Of a stretch of DNA of 64,000 bases, positions 51,667 to 61,800 are shown piece by piece. Position 1 is the first letter of the stretch. Every line of letters begins with the position of its first letter. Below the pieces are notes generated by a model. The model was not told the DNA's origin, searched no databases, and was given only the letters and a program-made list of their open reading frames with translations. A program made the translations under genes and the position numbers. Origin of the DNA: Stachybotrys elegans (taxonomy: Eukaryota > Ascomycota > Sordariomycetes > Hypocreales > Stachybotryaceae); the NCBI GenBank assembly GCA_020746835.1, contig JAGPNK010000036.1, positions 95,457-159,456 of the forward strand. Direction: 5' to 3'.

Positions 51667-52680
51667 ATGTCGACCGAAATGCCCGCTACCCATGGCGGGA
51701 TTGCCCCGCACTACCACGCCTTGTTCGCTGTCGATGCTGTCGCGATAGCTGTATCAGCCGTGTGTCTTGTTCTCCGTTTTATCCAGCAGAGGCGAACATG
51801 GGGCGCCCTCTGGTGGGACGACTGGACTTGCCTTGGTGCCATGATAGTGTCCTGCGGCCTCTTGCCAGTGTGGCTCGTCAGTAAAGCAGGGCATCATATT
51901 TGGACTTACACCTTCGACGATCTATCACAGTTCCTGAAGGTAAGCTGTCACAAAGCCACAGGCAAGCAATCATCTCCCTTACACGTCACAGACTTTGTTC
52001 GTTCTCGAGCTCCTGTACAGTTCTAGCATATGCTTGGCCAAGCTTTCCGTGCTATTTCTTTACACGCGGCTCTTCTCAGTTGTATCGATTGCGAAAGTAC
52101 AGATCTACGTCTTGTTCTTCTTGGTGGTGGCCTTCTGGCTTTCCTCTATCTTTGGCGTGATATTCACGTATGACCCAGTCTATGCGGCATGGGAGCCGTG
52201 GATTCCTCATACCATGATCAACATGAGGGATTTTTACCTGGCTACTGGGAGTATCAACACCTGCCTCGACTTGGCAATCTTGATTTTTCCCCAGACGATG
52301 GTGTGGAAAATCCAAATGTCGACAAAGAAGAAATTTTTGATCTCCATGCTTTTTCTTTTGGGTGCTCTGTAAGTATACCGGCTGCATATATCTCATAGCA
52401 AGCTGACCAGTGTACTCAGTGTTTGCACCGCCAGTGTTGCGCGAATTGTCTGCATCGTCCAGTACGATGAGACTGATCTCACCAGTAAGCCCCCTCCGCT
52501 CCCATCTTGGGAGAACTTAGAACAGCGCTCTGACAGTAAGCAGGCGATGTCGGCAACATGTTTTTATGGACTGTGCTTGAGCCGAGCTTGGCCATTATAT
52601 GCTGCTGCCTGCCTGTCATTTACAAATTGTTCAAGAGGAATCGTTGGGAGATTCCTAGCAGCGCAGAAGAGAGTAAATAA
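51667..52680 (+). CDS. Rhodopsin_fung-type seven-helix membrane protein (second copy)
   Basis: Four exons (51667-51939, 51992-52368, 52420-52484, 52544-52680) give 283 residues, phases consistent. It shares the family layout of the gene at 28852: helix 1 AIAVSAVCLVLRFIQQRR, then LWWDDWTCLGAMIVS, YSSSICLAKLSVLFLYTRLF, a long helix 4 (VLFFLVVAFWLSSIFGVIF), an extracellular YDPVYAAWEPW, GSINTCLDLAILIFPQTMVWKIQ, KFLISMLFLLGALVCTASVARIV, and a final LWTVLEPSLAIICCCLPVIYKLF. The W.QC motif of the first copy is not present here. The C-terminal tail is very short (~20 residues). No CFEM domain. Function unknown; the two copies are diverged enough not to be a recent duplication. Confidence 0.85.
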
Positions 52681-53174
52681 TATTTCTTGGGGGTGTCATC
52701 TTAGCATGTGAGGTATTGGAAATATGTCTCTGAGCAAAAGTTCATTTTAGGTAGCTAGATGGAGAATGACTCGTGAGACACGCCAGAGTTCCATGTCCTA
52801 TCACTGGATATAGGCCCTGGTTAAAGGAATCCTCCTGATATCGGATCAGCAACCGCAAGTGTATGCACAACTACATCGCATGAAAAACTCGACCCCATAT
52901 CTCCCGCGTCAGCTCTCCCGCGTCAGCTCTCCCCATTCCCCAGTGCTTAACGACCTATTCTTGAGCACGCCTGAATCCATTGCCCAAGATCGTCGCCTAC
53001 CAGGAAGAAGGTTTACGGCATGGGCAATGTTTGGACTAAGGGTACATGAGAGTGGAAATATCATGTGAACACACACATCATGCTCCATGTATGATATTTT
53101 ATGGAAATTCTAGACTGTTGCCTAGTCTAGAGAGTGTAGGTTGTTCAATAGTAGTTTTATCTTGCCACACAACT
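52681..53174. other. Intergenic between convergent genes
   Basis: 494 bp. The 14-mer CTCCCGCGTCAGCT is repeated in tandem near 52901-52930; otherwise nothing is recognised. Confidence 0.4.
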
Positions 53175-56100
53175 CTATATCAGGAAGATCTCCTTCTCTT
53201 CAAACTCATTAGGGTCTTTATTGTAAACACCATTCCTACGGTTACCGTACTCGACCATGCCGATCCTCTCAAATAAGGGTCCTTTATCTTGCAACCCTGA
53301 GGCTCCACCAGACACAGCTCTGAGAACCAAGCAGATGGTGGTGCGCGCGATCTCTATCACCTCTTTCAACCTGTCCATCTCGGCAGGAAAGCCAGCCATT
53401 ATGTGGAGACTTATTTTGCCTGTTGCCAGTGGAAACAAGTACAATTTCGTGTCTGACGCCACTTGGTTCGCGCCCTCGCCATCTATAGCGTAGTCTGGAG
53501 AGAACGCCACACCTTTCGTGTCGTCGTTATCCAGTAACTGGGTACCGACGACATCCGCGAGAATAAATTGATCCGAGTTCGAATGAGGATCACTGTTCCT
53601 TCCGGGCCTTTTGGTCCATGATGATGCAACTGTCTTACCTCGTAGCCGGAGGTAGCAGCCCTCTTTGACGGCACCAAAAGGCTCATGCTTTGACACGAGG
53701 TTGACCCGAGCGTCAAGCACATCGAACAAATATTCCCTGTCCTCCCGCAAATACTGCACTTGATCCAACACCGACGCCCAAGACCATGAGGGCGCGATGT
53801 ACTGTGTCGGCCGTTGCCTCCGCTCCACCGGTCGACTGTTGACATCAAGCTGCGTAGTGCTGCTCGTAATTTTAGGAAAGAGATCGCCGACATACCACAT
53901 CAGATCGCTCGCAAGTCTATGCTGCCACAACCCCGCAAAGTATTCTCCTTTCCACCCGTGAATTGTCGCCATTATCGGTGCTATACCTGAAATAGCCAAC
54001 AGTCTGTCGGTCTTGTGTGTCAAATCGAGCAAGCTGTATGTTGAGACGAGCTCTGGCCACGGTAGTATCACCAGCGGCTTTCGGCGGCAGATGAGCCCGT
54101 CGTTGGAGCTAAACGTGTAGCGAATGAAGGTGTTCGGAGGTCGTTCGCCTATGTCCCAGACATTTTTTGAAAAGGCACCGCATTCGCAGGTACGTGACTC
54201 GGAGCACTCGAAGGCGACCTCGGTACGGCAAAAATGCAACGTGCGCGGAGCCAGGAGACGTTCTTGGAGAACCCAAGCCCGCGTGAAGAGGGGAAAGGGG
54301 TCTAAAAGAGAGCGAGGATCGCGGGTGTGAGAGAAGTGAGGTTTGTATTGGAGCAGGTGCGTGGGATGGGAGACGAGGCTGGAGTTTGCTATCTCTTGTG
54401 ATCGCACAGCTGAGGGGCGAGGTTCGGGCTCCAGGCTGCCGTTGGAGTCTGCTGAGCTGGTGGCGGCAATACAGATGGTGCAGTTGGAGTAGTATTGTCC
54501 CATTTTGGGTGCCTCGCACATCCAGTCTTCTCTATTGTCTTGCTGGATGCAGAGGGAGTCGATCCAGATCCGCTGAAACCCCAGCTTCCTGCAGATCGTG
54601 ATAGCATCCTTGAAGACAGTGGGGAGCAAGCGCGGCGGGACTGCCTTTGAGAAACGAGGGCCAGTGTCGGACGTGAGAGTGCAGATGCTCTTACCACCCC
54701 AGCAGTGGCTTAAGCAGGCATACGTGCCCTTTTCTCCAACTTGTGAAGTAACCACCTTTATGCGGTCATTATCGCGGCATCCAATGTCTAGATAGCGTGT
54801 TGGGAGCTCAGCAGGCTCCATTTTCCGACACTGTTCGTGTTCCTTTGCGCAAATAGCTATCCAGTCTTGCAGAGTCGACCACCGAAGATCCGGTTGCAGC
54901 CAGCATAGGCCTACCGCCCTGCGTGGAATTGTGCGCAAGGCTCTGTGGGCTGCGTTCGTGATCTCGGCACCTTTTTGTTCTCCTACATCGAGTTGGATGA
55001 CGCAGCGGATTTCCTCGGGTCGTGTGTCACTGCCGCTCTGGCCAAGGTGAATGTGCCGACGGAATGCATTGCGCATTTTGGACTTAGCTTGCGCTCGTAT
55101 GACGAGTTCCATGAGTCGTGGCTCTCGAAGATATGTACTTGCTGCAGGGGCTGTCTCAATCCATGCCTCATAGGGTCCGCTCAGAGGCTTGAATGTTAAA
55201 ATAGTCCTGTGTAGGAGCCCACAGAGCGTGCAATCCTTCGCATTTGCTTCCACATCCTGGCTGTTCAATGGCACCAGGCGCCCTTTGGGGGGAGTGTAAA
55301 AGGTGTTTGCATAGAATAGCTCTGCGCACCCTGAACAGTTTGATCCTGACCTCTTCAGTGTTAGATGGCCTCCACTGTTGGAAACGACATCTTGCAGGTT
55401 GATGGACCGTTGCACCCAATTGATGGCCTCATTCTCGTCTTTAAGAATGAAACTGGCGGTTAAGAATCCGCCTTCTAAGACGACCTCTAGCGCCTGGTGC
55501 GGTATATCAGGTCGCAGGAAGAATGGCTGTCCAAAGATTTCGTCAACATGGGGTCCTATGATATCACTTAGTCTGAAAAGAGACTCGTGCAAACGACCAT
55601 CTGGCGTTAGGCAATCGGCCACGAGATGCCAAACCCGCTTCTGTCTGTGGCTAATGAGTCGTATATTCCATGCATTGGGTAGCCAGTGCCAATCTCGGCC
55701 TGACTTGTCTCTTATGACCTCGACCTCACAGTCCTTTTGGTCAATATGCCTGAGTGGCCGGATGCCACTATCCGTAAACCGCAAGATGCTCGAGAGTTCG
55801 ATCGAAGCCCAAGCCTGCCTTCCTTCCCATGCACCAAAGTCCGCCCACAATGTCGATCCGGTCAGGACTATGTTCTGCGCTGAAATTGAGAAGTCTCCCT
55901 CGTTTCTATCAAATGACCCCTTGCTGCTCCCAAGACAACAGTTCAAGTCCAAATATGATTCTTGGTAACAAAGATTTGTGCCCAGGAATTCCGCGGCTAA
56001 GAGGAAGTTGTCAATGAGTCAGAGATTGCGACTACCTTTGAGACGCATAAAGTCACAACGCCTAAACTTGACGCTTAGTTGACCTGGCCCACCTCCTGTC

Positions 56101-56375
56101 TGCTGAATCTCAACATCGATTGCAAGTTGGTCATCTCACCATACCCCGCGGCTGTTGGACAAGGTCGCGTGAAGGACATCGCCAACAAGGGATATATCTC
56201 GGGCACTGTGAGAGAAACGTACACCGCCAATGAGAAACGAGCCTTCACGGTTGCCAAGTCGTTGATCAAGTGATAGATGGGTTTCTTGGGTCTGGCCGTA
56301 TGTATTCTTCCATTCGACCCGGAGGACATCTCTTCCAGTGAGGCTTAAAGACCGTACGGCTAGAGACAACGACAT
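53175..56375 (-). CDS. HET-domain protein with N-terminal cyanovirin-N-like (CVNH) repeats
   Basis: Proposed exons 56375-56145, 56102-56036 and 55996-53175 give about 1039 residues; the first intron would be only 42 nt, so the 5' structure is uncertain. The N-terminal ~300 residues show repeated CVNH-type blocks: LSLDQRLGNREGSF...VRFSHSARDISLVGDVLHATL, then YLDLNCCLGSSKGSF...DFSISAQNIVLTGSTLWADF, ASIELSSILRF, and later IPHQALEVVLEGGFLTASF...RSINLQDVVSNSGGHL. A linker with CSGCAELF and CTLCGLLHRT leads to the HET domain: YACLSHCWGG, RIWIDSLCIQQDNREDW, YYSNCTICIAATSSADS, TRAWVLQERLLAPR. A long C-terminal region ends the protein. Glycan-binding modules joined to an incompatibility domain suggest a recognition receptor; the ligand is unknown. 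Confidence 0.72.
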
Positions 56376-56755
56376 AGTGCGGGAGTAGAAGGGCTAGGCA
56401 GCTTTAGGTACTAGGTAGAGGGTTTGTGATATTGAGTCATTGGTGCGGGGTTGATTTGCAGCCTCCTAACGACCACATCTCCCTACTGAGTCGCAACTGT
56501 CTTACCTAACGAACGGTGGGTACTTTGGGTTGCATGCTTTATTTATTTTTAGCACTTGCTGTGCCCCTCTAGGCTTCCATCCGAGTTCAGACCACGTTGC
56601 TTCGCTCCAGTCAGCTTTCTTCATAAGAGCAATCTTCCGCTTTGTATTATCTTTCGCGAAGCCAACGTCTTGATTAACGTGTTGTGATATTACAATTTCT
56701 ACCTAACGACGACACGTCTTGATACCCCTGTCTCGTTCTGAGAACTTCTGAAAAT
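56376..56755. other. Divergent promoter region
   Basis: 380 bp between the CVNH-HET gene and a secreted-protein gene; no coding content. Confidence 0.4.
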
Positions 56756-58191
56756 ATGAAACCATTTCCATTTTTCCTTTTGTTCTCGGCTATCAGTTCA
56801 TCTTTGGCATTTCAACAGCCGCTCTCTAGACTATGGAACTTGTTCCGACCTGTCAGGATACCCAAGTTCATCTTGGATCTTGACCACGAATATGTCAAGA
56901 CAAACTACTACGCGATCAAATCACTTGACGATCCGGCCGAAGCCCTCTGCAACGCTACATCGATACAGCGCGATATAATCCCAACAGTCCCGGCTGATTT
57001 GTTTCGGAGACTAGTGATAGACCAAGACTTGCTTTACGAGGAGGACTTGGTTTACGTAGAGGCTAGACTAGCGGAGATCCAAGCCTGCCCAGCAGCCATC
57101 GAGACTTGTCAAGAGTTTCGATTGGCGCTGGACGGGGAAGATGAGCTCTTGCAGTCATCTTCCGTCACACGCTTAGTCGCCGACATATGGAGCAGAATGC
57201 CAAACTTGACATCTCTAGAATGGGAAGGTTGCCGCGAGGCCAGCGCTTCGCTATTTCGCGAAGAGTTCCTTAGAGTAGATCTCTCACTCCCATCTCTGCT
57301 GCATCTCGGCCTCCAGGAACATACAGCGTTCCTTTTAGAATTTGCCCAGAATATTCAAAGTGTCGGCTTTGACCAACGGCTCAATTGGTTTAATCCATGG
57401 CAAGGTTTAGAGCCGCGCAATTCACCAAAGTGGAAGGTTGTTGATGCACTAAGAGATTCGGAACATCTAACTCAAGTCAGGATAAAGGCATTGTGGACGC
57501 CGCCTTTCGTTGAATCACTGCATCAGAGTGCGCCGGGTCTCGAGAATTTGACGATACGTGGCAGTCTAGAGGGGTATATACATACGGGGGACACTGAGCC
57601 GGACTTGGCTAGAATCAAGGTAAGCATGCCGCCCACCATTACCCTACAAAGGGAAACCAAGAGGCTGACAAGCTGCAGGCCATACTCCCAGCACTTTTGC
57701 TATTCGAAAATCTTACCTCTCTCGATCTTCCGGGCCCCTATGGGTTGGGAATGTCGAATATCGAGTCTGTGGGGTGTGCAAATGCCTACTTCGGTCCGGG
57801 TGGAACTAAGTACGGGCGGACCGAGGAGATACGGGACATGTCTGCTAGTGAGAGAGCTGGGAGACTAATTCTCAAGGCGGTGCCTCATCTGCAGACACTT
57901 TGCGTGGGCGGAAGTTGCGTCAAGAACGACGGCACTCGGCCGCTGCTGTGGCCTTGGACGAACCGTGTTCGTGAGTACCTCCTGGATTCGTGGCCAAGAT
58001 GGGCAGATGCCAATGAGGGAGGACTCGAAGATACGAATGGGCCTGTTTTTGGAAGTTGGGAAGAAGATGAGAAATGGCTGGTGAATGGCGAATTGCCGTA
58101 TATTCCCACCGTGGATTTGGATATCGTTGACGAGGAAGAGTGGACATATCCAACTGTGGAAACAGTGGCAAATTTGACAGAGCCACTATGA
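56756..58191 (+). CDS. Secreted leucine-rich-repeat-like protein of unknown function
   Basis: Two exons, 56756-57619 and 57679-58191, give 458 residues across a 59-nt intron (GTAAGC...TGCAG, phase 0). A signal peptide is clear (MKPFPFFLLFSAISSSLAFQ). The body has scattered LRR-like strands separated by helices: MPNLTSLEWEGC, LPSLLHLGLQEHTAFLLEF, APGLENLTIRGSLEGY, FENLTSLDLPGPYG, VPHLQTLCVGGSC. The tail is acidic and Trp-rich (SWEEDEKWLVNG, VDEEEWTYP). This looks like the F-box/LRR-like solenoid of fungal hypothetical proteins but with an export signal in place of an F-box. Function unknown; it could be a secreted binding protein. It is divergent from the CVNH-HET gene across 380 bp. Confidence 0.72.
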
Positions 58192-58239
58192 TGAAGAAAA
58201 GTGGTATGCAGTCCGAGGTAGAAGTAGCAGTCGAGAGGT

Positions 58240-58345
58240 AATACAGTAGATGCGGTCAAGTCCCCGGCAATTAATGCAGCCGGAAACAGCAGAGAAAACA
58301 ACGAGGCTATCGTCAAGCTATGGTATAGGGTAGCCGGCTGGCCAA
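58240..58345. repeat. Less-mutated relative of the AT-block repeat, next to tRNA-Ile
   Basis: GAGGCTATCGTCAAGCTA at 58303-58320 matches AAGGCTATTATTAAGCTA at 62003-62020, differing only by C-to-T and G-to-A. The match extends to both sides (TAGGGTAGCCGGCTGGCC against TAGGGTAGCTAACTAGCT). It starts at the 3' end of the preceding gene and stops about 50 bp before the tRNA. Confidence 0.6.
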
Positions 58346-58393
58346 AACACAGCCATCATAGTGCTCATTATTTCACCCCTCGTCAACAAGCAC

Positions 58394-58484
58394 GCTCGCT
58401 TAACTCAGTTGGTTAGAGTGTTGTACTAATACGAGCATCCGCTCAGATATGCAAAAGTCGCCAGTTCGATCCTGGTAGTGAGCA
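58394..58484 (+). tRNA. tRNA-Ile (anticodon AAU) with a 17-nt intron
   Basis: The acceptor stem GCTCGCT pairs with AGTGAGC; the D arm is ACTC/GAGT. The anticodon stem TTGTA/TGCAA encloses a CTAATA-type loop with anticodon AAT at 58428-58430. A 17-nt intron (58432-58448) sits one base 3' of the anticodon, the canonical nuclear position. The T arm is GCCAG/CTGGT around TTCGATC, and the discriminator base is A. All stems fold without mismatches other than G-T pairs. Confidence 0.93.
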
Positions 58485-58498
58485 TTTAACCACCTTTC

Positions 58499-58503
58499 TT
58501 TTT
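58499..58503 (+). terminator. RNA polymerase III terminator (T5) of tRNA-Ile
   Basis: A run of five T lies 15 bp after the tRNA 3' end, preceded by TTTC; a normal Pol III stop on the tRNA strand. Confidence 0.7.
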
Positions 58504-58869
58504 GCATTTTTGTCTTTTGTTCTTGGCCTTTCCACGTTTCTTGTAACTCTTTACTGTTTCCCTTGGTCAGTCGCAGCCAAAATTTCCAGGCTCGTTTGCA
58601 CAGGATCCGTCCCAGAGGCTGCATGGCGATCTGGGAGAAAAAATGGCGAGCGAAGTTGGAGCTTGTGGCAGGTTCCGTATTTGGTGCCCGCAACACCATG
58701 AAGCGATAATGAGCAAGAGCAAAAAGGTTTGCGATTGCGTCATGGCAAATTACAGGACTGTTTTTATTCATTGCCGGCCTGGAACAAGTCCTTAGGAATG
58801 ATGGCATTGCAAGGCTTTTCTGGGTGGGACAGGGCGGCCTTCATGGAAGTGGCGTGGAGTTAGCCTTAG
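58504..58869. other. Spacer between tRNA and AT block
   Basis: Normal base composition, no supported gene; the minus-strand ORF 58807-58400 runs through the tRNA and is rejected. Confidence 0.45.
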
Positions 58870-61800
58870 GCCCTGATCTTAAGTTTAGGATAATAGTAAT
58901 TCTACCCTTAGTTCTATATTAAGATAAATAAAAATATAAAGCTAGTATATTTCTAATTAGCCTTTTACCTTAATAAAGAAAGTTATAATATAAAATAAAA
59001 ATATATAGCTACTAGAATATATTTTTTTTATATTAGACTTAAAGCTATATAAATTATTATTATAATATTTATTTTAGTAGAAATTTAATAGAAAAATAAA
59101 ATAATAGTTTAATATTATAGTATATTACTAAGTTATTATTTTAGACTAATAAAAAGTTAAAAGCTATAGTAAAAAATAGCTTATATAGTTAATAATATTT
59201 AAAAAAAAAAGTAATATTAGTAATATAAATAGCTTTATATTAGAATATATTAATAATTTTTTTTATTAAAGCTATTTTATAGAAATAAAATTAAAAGAAA
59301 TACTATAGTAAGTTTAAATACTATAGTATTATAGTAAAAAGTTAGTTTATTATAATAAATCTCTATTATAGTTTTAAATAGTAATTTAAAAACCTTTTCT
59401 AAATATAATATAATATATTTAATTTACTATATAATTAGCTTAATTAATATATAAAACTCTATTTTTTATAATAATAATCCCTTAAATAGAAAGTTATAAT
59501 TTTTATATATATATATATATATAAAGAAATCTAGTAAAATATAATATATTTTTTAAGCTTTTATAAAATTTAATATTCTATATATTTAATAAGATATTAA
59601 AAATAATAATAAAGCTATATATTAAGTTTATTAAGCTTTTTAATAATAACTTTATTATTATTAAAATTAAACTATTAAATAAATTAAAAGTATTTATAGA
59701 ATATATTAATATATTTAATAAAGTTTATATTACTATTTATTTTTTTATTTAAAATTAAAAAAGATTTTTTAATTAAAAGAAAAAAGTTATATAAAATATA
59801 TTTATTACTATTTATTTTAATATATAGTTTTTCTTTATATATATAGAAACTAAAAAAAGTATATATAATATATTATTATATTACTAAGTAGTAAATAATA
59901 GCTTTATAATACTATTAAAAAGGTTTTATTTTATTAATTTTAGATTTTTATAAAATTAAAAATTATAATATCTTTTCTATTAAAAAATATTATTTTAAAA
60001 AGTTTAAAAAAAAAATAATTAGTAATAGTAAAGAATAGTTTTAATTTATAATATATTAAATTCTAATTAATAGTTAAAAAAGTATTTAATATTATAAAAT
60101 AAAAGTTTAAAATACTATAAAAAAATCTAGCTAAATATAAGTTTAAGAACTAAATATATATTATATATATATTTACTAAAATTTAGAATTTTATTTTTAT
60201 TAAAAAAATATAATAAATAATTTCTTTAATATAGACTTTAGTAAAAAGCTTAATAAAGTCTAAAGAAAAGTAAAGTAATAAGTTAAATATTTAAATAGTT
60301 TTATACTATAAAAAAAATTAAAAAAAAGAATTAAAAAAGTATTTAAATATATAGATTAGTAAAAAATATATAGAAATTAAAGAAAGACTATAAAGTTAGA
60401 GTATTAAAAATATTAATACTAAAAATCTAGGCGTTTTAAGCTAGTTATAAAGACTATTATATAGTTATAAACTAAAACTCTAAAGTTTATAATAAGCTAT
60501 TATAAACTAATAGCCTTTAATTACTAAACTAATATAAAGAGATTCTAGAGATTCCTTAATACTATTATTATAAATAGAATTATTTAACTAATTTATATAA
60601 TTCTATCTTTAAAACTTTAATTTTAATAAAATTAAATACTTTTTTTAGTAAATTTAATATAAAAAAACTAATTCTAAGTTTTATTTTTAAATTATATAAA
60701 AGCTAAAATTATTATAATAGTATAAAGTTATTAAAATATATTAAAATTATAAAACTTTTAATATAGCTTTTTTATTTTAATAGTTAAGCTTTATAATAAC
60801 TTTATAGTAATTTATATATATATAAAGTAAAGCTTAATAGATTTAATAGCTTTACTATTTATAGTGAATTTTATACTATTTAAAGCTATATATTATAACT
60901 TTAACTTTATTAATTTCTTCTAGCTATTTAAATTTAAGCTTTTTATTAATTATAATATTAACTTTTTTCTCTAGCTAGTGTTTTTTAATCTCTTTATTAT
61001 TACTAAGTAAATTCTAAAAAACTCCTTTTTATAAATCTTTTATTATTTTAATAAATTTAAGTATCTTTTTATTAAAAAGCTTAAAGGTTTATTTATAATC
61101 TTTAATAGTAATTATAATTATATAAATACTAAAAAGTTTAATTAGCTTTAATAGTAACTTTAACTTTATTTTTATAATACTATTTTAATTATAGATTTAT
61201 AGTTTTTTTTAAAAACCTATTATTTTTATTAGAATTTTTTTTTCTAACTATTAATAAAACTAAACTTAAAAATAATTACTTTTTAAAAAAGCTTAAAAAG
61301 AAAATAAACTATAATAGTTCTATAGTTTATAATTTAAATATATTCTTAGTATTACTATTAGAATTAATTATTATAGTATTTATAATTAACTTTTTCTAAG
61401 CTTTATTACCTTTAAAAATCTTATTATATAATTCTATATATAAAAATCCTTTTAACTTTAATTAATTACTATACTTACTAAATACTTTCTTAAAGGCTTT
61501 TTACTACTTAATACTTACTATTATATTTTTAATATTAGAATTATAATAAATATTAGTTTTATTATTTTACTATAAAAACTAACTATATTTATTTTTAAAG
61601 TTCTTTTAGTAGTTATATAACTTTATTATAGTTTATAAATACTAAAAAAACTTTTTTTTTATTTAAAATAAAATTACTCTAAGTATTTTTTAATTAATAT
61701 TATTTTATTATTATATAGTTTACTTTAGTTTTATTATTTATATAGAAACTTAAAAAATATTATAATATAAATTTATTATTAATATATTCTATTTTAATTC

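Noticed and set aside
58400..58807. 135-codon minus-strand ORF
   Set aside because: It runs antisense through the complete tRNA-Ile gene and has no protein-like features.
59500..59525. TA dinucleotide run, considered as a microsatellite or replication origin
   Set aside because: The entire surrounding 5 kb is AT-rich and TA-dense, so the run is not distinctive.
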